Shown piece after piece: positions 58,430 to 64,000 of a stretch of 64,000 bases of DNA. The notes under the pieces are model-generated. The model did no database searches. It was not told the origin of the DNA and saw only the letters and a program-made list of their open reading frames with translations. Origin of the DNA: Balneolaceae bacterium. GTDB lineage: Bacteria; Bacteroidota; Rhodothermia; Balneolales; Balneolaceae. The stretch's first letter is position 1. Each line of letters opens with the position of its first letter. The DNA lies in NCBI GenBank assembly GCA_018401935.1, contig JAGYJQ010000004.1, positions 62,001-126,000 of the forward strand. The letters are read 5' to 3'. The translations under genes and the position numbers were made by a program.

Positions 58430-59612
58430 GAAAGTCAACAAGATTGGTATTATTGAACTGGACTATCATTTGGAATGCCTACAAAGCAGTATTCATCTAT
58501 TTGATAAAAGTGATATAGAATTGCACGTTTTTACTAAGAAAGAATTTTTCAATGAATTATCACCTACTTGTAGTAATCATAATGTGAAGTGGCATATACC
58601 AATTAATGATAACCCAAAAGCAGTAAATGACTTTTTAAACGACCAAAAAAAACTGCTTGAAAGCATGAACATGGTCCTATTCAACACTTTAGAATCTAAT
58701 TTCAAATTTTTTGTAAAATTCAAATTGTCTACCCATGTTGTTCTTAGGGTTCACAATGCATTTACATTTTTGGATCCTTTAGGGAATATAAAGTGGCCAT
58801 CTGATATTTTTAGCTTTTATAAGTTTATCTCTTACATTTTCAGAGAAGAAATAATAAAGCAACGAACATACTGGGCAAATCGATTTCTCTCGGAGGTTAA
58901 TTACATAATGTTTCCTAACGTAAACATTACAGAATTTACCTCAAAAAATATTACAAATGCTTACAAAACTAAATTACTTAGCCCTTTGCCAATGGCATAT
59001 CCAAAGCAAGTTAAGATAAAGCTAAAACATCAGTTAAATAAAGAATTAACCATAGTGCTGCCAGGATCAGTTGATCCAAAGCGAAGAAACTACAGTGAAA
59101 TATACGAGGCATTTAAGAGTTTAAGTGTGAAATCTAAAAAAAAAATTAAAGTAATTTTTTTAGGGAAATCCAATTTATTTGGTGCGAATTATTTAAAGAA
59201 ATCTTTTAAAAATATTAGCTCAGAAAAACTTGAAGTTATGTTTTTTGAGAAGCGAATTCCTATGGCTGAGTATGAAAACTATATGAATTCATGTGATGTA
59301 ATGTTAAATCCTATCAAGATCAACACAAGCTATCATATATTCAAAGAGATCTATGGTAAAACAAAAGTCAGTGGTGCAGTTACTGATATAGTCAGATATG
59401 GTAGACCACTAATTTTACCGAATACCTATGATATTGATATGGATTTGAAAAGTTGTTGTCTTACTTATAGTAATAAGGATGATTTAATTACCACAATCAT
59501 GAACTTAACAGATAATAGGTACTTAAACAGCTTGAATGATTCAGTCAATAGCACCTTGCTGAAAATTAAAAAAAACAACTATCTTGGTGTTATGCTAAAT
59601 GAAATAACCTAA
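58416..59612 (+). CDS. Glycosyltransferase, GT-B fold
   Basis: 398 residues. The N-terminal half (KIGIIELDYHLECLQSS, ELHVFTKKEFF) and the C-terminal half beginning LTIVLPGSVDPKRRNYSEIY look like the two Rossmann domains of GT-B enzymes. The nucleotide-sugar region probably includes SCDVMLNPIKIN, EIYGKTKVSGAVTD and RYGRPLILPN. I cannot assign donor or acceptor. Composition is strongly AT-rich (12 G/C in 60 at 59101-59160). It overlaps the sulfotransferase gene, so the three form one transcript. Confidence 0.68.
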   Translation: MVSTRKVNKIGIIELDYHLECLQSSIHLFDKSDIELHVFTKKEFFNELSPTCSNHNVKWHIPINDNPKAVNDFLNDQKKLLESMNMVLFNTLESNFKFFVKFKLSTHVVLRVHNAFTFLDPLGNIKWPSDIFSFYKFISYIFREEIIKQRTYWANRFLSEVNYIMFPNVNITEFTSKNITNAYKTKLLSPLPMAYPKQVKIKLKHQLNKELTIVLPGSVDPKRRNYSEIYEAFKSLSVKSKKKIKVIFLGKSNLFGANYLKKSFKNISSEKLEVMFFEKRIPMAEYENYMNSCDVMLNPIKINTSYHIFKEIYGKTKVSGAVTDIVRYGRPLILPNTYDIDMDLKSCCLTYSNKDDLITTIMNLTDNRYLNSLNDSVNSTLLKIKKNNYLGVMLNEIT

Positions 59613-59621
59613 ATTAACCCT

Positions 59622-60260
59622 ATGCAAAGCATTCAATCAGTACTTATTCTAGCTCCTCATACCGACGATGCAGAGTTGGGCTGTGGTGGAACCATAGCAC
59701 GCTTTTTAGAGGAGGGTAAGAAGATTTATGTAGCCGCTTTTTCAACGGCCAGAGCATCCCTACCTGAAGGTGCCAATCCAGATCAACTAAGGGATGAATT
59801 CCATGCGTCTATGGATATTCTAGGTATCCCAAAAGAGCAGTTATTTGTCTATGATTATCAGGTGAGAATGCTGTCCTATCACCGGCAAGAAGTTCTTGAA
59901 GAATTAGTAAAGTTACGCCAGCAAATCAAACCAGATTTAGTACTAGTTCCCTCTGGTAGTGATCTGCATCAGGATCATCAAGTAGTTCATAATGAAGGAT
60001 TGCGAGCGTTTAAGCAGGTTAGTATCTGGGGATATGAACTTCCATGGAATCACATCAGCTTTGACACTCAGGCGTTTGTACCACTAGAGCAACGGCACCT
60101 AGATCTAAAGTGGAAGATGATGCAAGCCTACGATTCACAGTTCGAGAAACAACGTCCTTATTTTACAAAAGAATTTATTGAGGGCTTAGCCCGGGTTCGT
60201 GGCGTACAAGTCAATGAGGCTTTTGCTGAGGCTTTTGAAGTCAAAAGACTTAAATTATAA
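59622..60260 (+). CDS. PIG-L family N-deacetylase
   Basis: 212 residues. The metal motif APHTDDAELGCGGT (His13, Asp15/Asp16) and the distal HQDHQVVHNEGLRAF match PIG-L/LmbE zinc deacetylases, which remove N-acetyl groups from GlcNAc-type sugars. It has no signal peptide, so it works in the cytoplasm on nucleotide- or lipid-linked sugars. Base composition is much higher in GC than in the gene 9 bp upstream, so the junction near 59615 is a compositional boundary. LpxD-like, ACP and ligase genes follow. Confidence 0.9.
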   Translation: MQSIQSVLILAPHTDDAELGCGGTIARFLEEGKKIYVAAFSTARASLPEGANPDQLRDEFHASMDILGIPKEQLFVYDYQVRMLSYHRQEVLEELVKLRQQIKPDLVLVPSGSDLHQDHQVVHNEGLRAFKQVSIWGYELPWNHISFDTQAFVPLEQRHLDLKWKMMQAYDSQFEKQRPYFTKEFIEGLARVRGVQVNEAFAEAFEVKRLKL

Positions 60261-60295
60261 GTGCTTTTTCTATCCTAACCTGAGTTTCTATATCT

Positions 60296-61219
60296 ATGGC
60301 CAATAAACAGCCTTTTTTCTTGGATAACCTATTAGATGTACTGCGCGGAGCCTACAGCCGTGAGGGTTTGGCTGATAATCATCAATTACACATCGTGGCT
60401 TCCATAGACGATAAAAAATACGATCCTGGCAAGAAAGCCATTACATGGTGTCATCCTAATGCAAATAACAAACAAGAGATGGTTGAACAAACTCAAGCAA
60501 CTGTTATTGTGTGTGATGAGAGCATAGTGTTGAGTTCGAAAGGTCAATCCACAAAGACACTGATTAAGGTGGTGGATCCGAAACTTGCCTTTACCAGGAT
60601 GATTCGATCAATCACTGTTGACCAGAATGAACCTGGAGTACATCCTAGTTGCGTAGTGCATCCGGAAGCAGAGATAGATCCATCGGCTAGTATAGGACCT
60701 AATTGCACTATTGGAAAGTGCGTAATTGGAGCTAGAACCAATATTCATGGTAATTGTTTCCTCTACGATGGGGTGGAAATTGGAGAGGAGGTAGTCATTG
60801 AAGCAGGTGTCGTTTTAGGTGCTGAAGGCTTCGGATTGGCAAAAACTTCTGAAGGGGCATGGGAGCGATTTCCTCATCTTGGTGGGGTGCGATTATCCAA
60901 TCGGGTTGAGGTAGGAGCCGGTAGTACCATTGACCGAGGCGCGATTCAGGATACGGTGATCGGTGAAGGAACTAAAATTTCCAAAGCGGTACACATCTCA
61001 CATAATGTGAAAATAGGGAAGCATTGCCTAATTACTGGGGCAGTTTCTATCGCTGGTTCTACCACTATTGGGGATCATGTTTGGCTTAGCCCTGGAGTAA
61101 CTATTTTGAATAAACTTAGTATTGGGGATCATGCTTTTGTTGCAATTGGTGCAACGGTAACCCAATCTATTCCTGATCACTACCAAGCAATTGGGCGAAA
61201 AATTATTCCTAAAACCTAA
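60296..61219 (+). CDS. lpxD: LpxD-like N-acyltransferase (left-handed beta-helix)
   Basis: 307 residues. The N-terminal 100 residues form a divergent substrate-binding domain; from VHPSCVVHPEAEIDPSASIG onward hexapeptide repeats make a left-handed beta-helix. Landmarks of LpxD are GAEGFGLAKTSEGAW, STIDRGAIQDTVIGEGTKIS and HISHNVKIGKHC, where His236 matches the catalytic His. LpxD transfers a hydroxyacyl group from ACP to the amine of a UDP-glucosamine derivative. The position between a deacetylase and an ACP, far from other lpx genes, suggests a specialised acyltransferase for a surface sugar instead of lipid A. Confidence 0.8.
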   Translation: MANKQPFFLDNLLDVLRGAYSREGLADNHQLHIVASIDDKKYDPGKKAITWCHPNANNKQEMVEQTQATVIVCDESIVLSSKGQSTKTLIKVVDPKLAFTRMIRSITVDQNEPGVHPSCVVHPEAEIDPSASIGPNCTIGKCVIGARTNIHGNCFLYDGVEIGEEVVIEAGVVLGAEGFGLAKTSEGAWERFPHLGGVRLSNRVEVGAGSTIDRGAIQDTVIGEGTKISKAVHISHNVKIGKHCLITGAVSIAGSTTIGDHVWLSPGVTILNKLSIGDHAFVAIGATVTQSIPDHYQAIGRKIIPKT

Positions 61220-61227
61220 CAACGGTA

Positions 61228-61452
61228 ATGAACAACATAGAAGAACTGATTCGACAAACACTCATGTTGTCAGCAGATACACAAATTAACGACCAAACTA
61301 CTCCTCAAGACATACCGGCATGGGACTCCCTAGGTCATATCAATATTATAACCGCTATCGAAGATGAATACGATATTGAAATTACCCCTGAACAAATAGC
61401 TAAGCTTGAATCGGTAGCTCATTTCAAAGAACTAATCGAAGAATTATCCTAA
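61228..61452 (+). CDS. Acyl carrier protein
   Basis: 74 residues. The phosphopantetheine site is Ser34 in AWDSLGHINIIT, followed by the acidic helix AIEDEYDIEITPEQIAKLE. It is distinct from the housekeeping AcpP type (DSLD motif has Gly at the position after Leu). It lies 8 bp after the LpxD-like gene and 5 bp before the ligase, so a dedicated acyl-transfer role in this locus is likely. Confidence 0.92.
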   Translation: MNNIEELIRQTLMLSADTQINDQTTPQDIPAWDSLGHINIITAIEDEYDIEITPEQIAKLESVAHFKELIEELS

Positions 61453-61457
61453 GCGGA

Positions 61458-62927
61458 ATGTCAACGCCCAATTCCATTATTCGGCTTTTTTTTCAAGTAG
61501 TTGAAGAAAACCCGAATAAAACAGCCATTATTTGGAAGGAGGATTCGCTAAGCTATACACAACTTGCGAAGTGGGTGGTAGCATATGCCAACTTTTTTAC
61601 AGCTAAAGGGGTTAAACGGGGAGATAGAATATTATTTCATGGGCAAACATCCTTACGCTTTCCAGCTATTTATTTAGCCTGCCATCGAATAGGGGCTGTT
61701 GCTGTACCTGTTGATGCGAGGATGACACCAGCAGAACGAAATGAATTATTTAATCAAATTGAACCAGCGATAGCATTATTCCCAGGCTCCATAGAAGCTC
61801 ATTTCGCCTTTGAAGAGCTGGATCAGGATATTGATACGCATCAACCAGAAGTAATAAACCCTTTTCCTGAAGGCAATGAGATTGCAGATATTTTATTTAC
61901 CACAGGTACGACGGGTTCTCGAAAAGGGGTACAGCTTACCCATGAAAATATCTTTGCCGGGGCTGCCAACTCAAACGAGTTCATAAGGAATACCGCTCAC
62001 GATAAAGAAATAATCCCACTACCACTACATCATGCCTTTGGACTTCGAAGGTTACGGGTAAACTTGATGATGGGTGCGACAGCTATTTTAGAAGAAGGGT
62101 TTATGTTTCCCCAGCGTTTTTTTGATCATATTTCAAAAGGGGCTACTGGTTTATGTATGGTACCCACCGGATTTCAAGTGGTGAAAAAATTGATGAAAGA
62201 TCGTTACGTACCTTATTTTCAGAAGTTACATTATATTGAATTTGGTAGCATGCCCATGCCAGCTGAGCAGAAGCGAGAATTGGCGGAACAGCTTCCATCC
62301 ACTCGCATTTGTATGCATTATGGGTTGACGGAGGTCGCGGCCAGTATTTTTACCGAATTTCATGACGATGCAGCCCATTTGGATACCTTGGGTAAGCCGT
62401 CGCCTAATGTAGATGTTGCTGTTATGGATGCATCGATGAGCCCTGTATCCGTTGGGGAGCTAGGTGAAATTGCGGTACGTGGATCCATACAAACCCCCGG
62501 ATATTGGAATAACCCGGAGCGAAGTCGGCAGGTTCTGGTAGAGGGATGGTTTAGAACGGGAGATCTTGCGGTTCTAACCCACAGCGGGCACATTCAAATG
62601 AAAGGTAGGAACGATGATGTTATCAATATTGGGGGTAAAAAAGTATTCCCTCAGGAGATTGAACAACATCTTATGAGCCACCCAACTGTCCTGGATTGTG
62701 CTTGTTGCTCGGTGGCGAATGAACTACTGGGGGAACAAATACAGGCATTTATCGTATCTAATGATAAAAAGCTCAGCAAACAGGAGTGGGTTAATATTTT
62801 GCGTGAATCGCTCGATTCGTATAAAATTCCAACGCAATTTGAATATGTTGATAGCATACCCTATACCAATACTGGTAAGAAAAAAAGAGAGGCGTTGGTT
62901 AACGAAAGGGCTCGCAAAAAGCCATAA
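61458..62927 (+). CDS. Acyl/aryl-AMP ligase (ANL superfamily)
   Basis: 489 residues. Adenylate-forming motifs are A3 LFTTGTTGSRKGVQLTHEN, A5 MHYGLTEVAASI, A7 WFRTGDLAVL, A8 GRNDDVINIGGKKVFPQEIE and the catalytic Lys near NTGKKKR. It activates a carboxylic acid with ATP and loads it on CoA or a carrier protein. With an ACP gene 5 bp upstream, loading that ACP is likely. Substrate unknown; the active-site pocket cannot be read by eye. It ends 1 bp from the convergent glycosyltransferase. Confidence 0.9.
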   Translation: MSTPNSIIRLFFQVVEENPNKTAIIWKEDSLSYTQLAKWVVAYANFFTAKGVKRGDRILFHGQTSLRFPAIYLACHRIGAVAVPVDARMTPAERNELFNQIEPAIALFPGSIEAHFAFEELDQDIDTHQPEVINPFPEGNEIADILFTTGTTGSRKGVQLTHENIFAGAANSNEFIRNTAHDKEIIPLPLHHAFGLRRLRVNLMMGATAILEEGFMFPQRFFDHISKGATGLCMVPTGFQVVKKLMKDRYVPYFQKLHYIEFGSMPMPAEQKRELAEQLPSTRICMHYGLTEVAASIFTEFHDDAAHLDTLGKPSPNVDVAVMDASMSPVSVGELGEIAVRGSIQTPGYWNNPERSRQVLVEGWFRTGDLAVLTHSGHIQMKGRNDDVINIGGKKVFPQEIEQHLMSHPTVLDCACCSVANELLGEQIQAFIVSNDKKLSKQEWVNILRESLDSYKIPTQFEYVDSIPYTNTGKKKREALVNERARKKP

Positions 62928-62928
62928 A

Positions 62929-64000
62929 CTAGCTAATAAGCTCCTTCATAGTCGAATCTAATTGCTGAGTTAGCTCAGTGAAGCTGTATTTCTGCATAGA
63001 TTCGTTTCTGATATTAAATACCGATTCATTGCGAACGAACGCCTCAAAACAGCTGAGTAAATACGTGTATACACCTTCTGTATCGGCTCTATCAAAAAAT
63101 TGACCAATGCCCGTAGTGGTAACCACCTCCGCAGCGGCGCCTTGGCTAGGGCCAATGCCAAGAACTTTAGAGCCAGAAATCATGTATTCAAATACTTTAG
63201 TTGATAAGGCATAACTACTGTTTTTCGAATTTCCTATGGATAAGAGTAACAGATCACTCTTTGGTAGTAAGGCCATCATATCTGAGTGCTGAATGAATTC
63301 GTTCTTTTTAAAGGTGATATTATCACAAATCGACTCTATTTCTGCTTCTACATCAGAATCCAAACTCCCAAAGAATTCGAAACGTATTCGATGTGCCATT
63401 TCAGGAGTTTCATTTTCGATTCGGCTTAAGGCTTCTAAAAAAGCAGTGGGTTTCTGGTTTATTTTTAGACTTCCAAAATATCGAATCGTAAAGGCTTCGT
63501 TTCGGTGAGGTATATTTTCTTGAGCCTGTATATGATCCGGATCATACCCATTGGTTATTCGCTTCATTTTGGCCCTTACAGAATCGGGTAATTCATCAAA
63601 AAAACCATGATTTACCACCGTGATCCTATCGGCAGAGCGAAGAACTTTTTTTTCTAATCGCTTATTTTTTTTCGCCGCTAATGGACCCAAAGGTGTTTGA
63701 TCATAGTAGTATATATTGGTCCATGGATCTCTAAAATCAGCTAACCATGGGATGGCACTCCAAGAAGCCAGTTGTTGCGCTATTCGATGAGTGGTGGGAG
63801 GTGGTGAGGTGGAAAAAATGATATCGGGAGCTTCTTGCTTGATTACCTTTTTTCCTAAAGGAACAGCGAACCATTTCCACGTTAGTTTGGCATCTGGGAT
63901 GAGAATATTTAACCGCAACCAAACAGCTATTTTGGCAAGTAATCCTTTATGTTTAGCGTAAAATATAGAAGGGTTGTGAGTAATACTAGCTTTGCCAGAA
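62929..64000 (-). CDS. Glycosyltransferase family 4-like protein (5' end outside window)
   Basis: The frame is open from the right edge, so the true start is beyond 64000; at least 356 residues are visible. The N-terminal domain piece IIFSTSPPPTTHRIAQQLAS and PWLADFRDPWTNIYYYD is typical of GT4 glycosyltransferases of polysaccharide loci; the C-terminal domain has FTIRYFGSLKINQKPTAFLE and the donor-binding FEYMISGSKVLGIGP. The TTG at 63918 is not a real start. It converges with the ligase with 1 bp between stops. Confidence 0.82.
   Translation of the reverse strand, partial: SGKASITHNPSIFYAKHKGLLAKIAVWLRLNILIPDAKLTWKWFAVPLGKKVIKQEAPDIIFSTSPPPTTHRIAQQLASWSAIPWLADFRDPWTNIYYYDQTPLGPLAAKKNKRLEKKVLRSADRITVVNHGFFDELPDSVRAKMKRITNGYDPDHIQAQENIPHRNEAFTIRYFGSLKINQKPTAFLEALSRIENETPEMAHRIRFEFFGSLDSDVEAEIESICDNITFKKNEFIQHSDMMALLPKSDLLLLSIGNSKNSSYALSTKVFEYMISGSKVLGIGPSQGAAAEVVTTTGIGQFFDRADTEGVYTYLLSCFEAFVRNESVFNIRNESMQKYSFTELTQQLDSTMKELIS

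Overview
The window reads as a gene-dense bacterial chromosome segment, most likely from the Balneolia/Rhodothermota group or a close Bacteroidota-like lineage. This is an inference from gene content, not from a marker gene: a free-standing MnmD, class II DAHP synthase, a DUF3078-type outer-membrane barrel, a very long Asp-box (sortilin-like) secreted protein, K+-type membrane pyrophosphatase, weak Shine-Dalgarno signals and TAnnTTTG-like promoter motifs. Base composition of the core is moderate (29 G/C in 60 at 24121-24180). There is one tRNA (Gln), no rRNA, no insertion sequence, no CRISPR array and no phage genes.

Layout. 1-5076: a cut-off SGNH/GDSL hydrolase and a secreted Asp-box protein, both on the minus strand. 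5488-9294: purF, engB and serA. 9302-11515: mnmD and a DUF4097 protein with an exact 18-residue repeat. 11602-14002: an M20 amidohydrolase and a FAD oxidoreductase. 14009-18070: a Nudix hydrolase divergent from an adenosine-kinase-like/rdgB/sodium-symporter run, with two perfect tandem duplications nearby. 18060-26055: purA, a STAS protein, secF, secD, an unknown exported protein and uvrA, all minus. 26223-32726: class II DAHP synthase, then a protein-quality-control set (Hsp20, HtrA, ClpB). 32710-35515: a group II PLP decarboxylase, a DUF3078 barrel and a PyrR-like protein. 35700-38021: tRNA-Gln and prs-rplY-pth. 38088-45685: hppA, an unknown gene, feoA-feoA-feoB, pyrF, rnhA and a VOC protein. 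45752-55035: an ABC-F ATPase, a degenerate aspartokinase-like protein next to lysA, two divergent transporters that both carry regulatory domains, and hisS.

55121-64000 is a surface-glycan region. Its first part (55121-59612: flippase, two unrelated PAPS sulfotransferases, a glycosyltransferase) is strikingly AT-rich (12 G/C in 60 at 57721-57780) and looks acquired. The second part (59622-62927) returns to normal composition and encodes a PIG-L N-deacetylase, an LpxD-like N-acyltransferase, a private acyl carrier protein and an acyl-AMP ligase. Together these could deacetylate an amino sugar and re-acylate it with an unusual acid, alongside sulfation. This is the best candidate for an undescribed system here. 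A second glycosyltransferase runs off the right edge.

Other items worth attention are the permease with a PTS EIIA-like domain that has lost its phospho-histidine, the aspartokinase-like protein lacking catalytic motifs, the histidine-ladder DUF4097 protein, the palindromes in front of feoA and of the gene at 40333, and several tail-to-tail gene overlaps.
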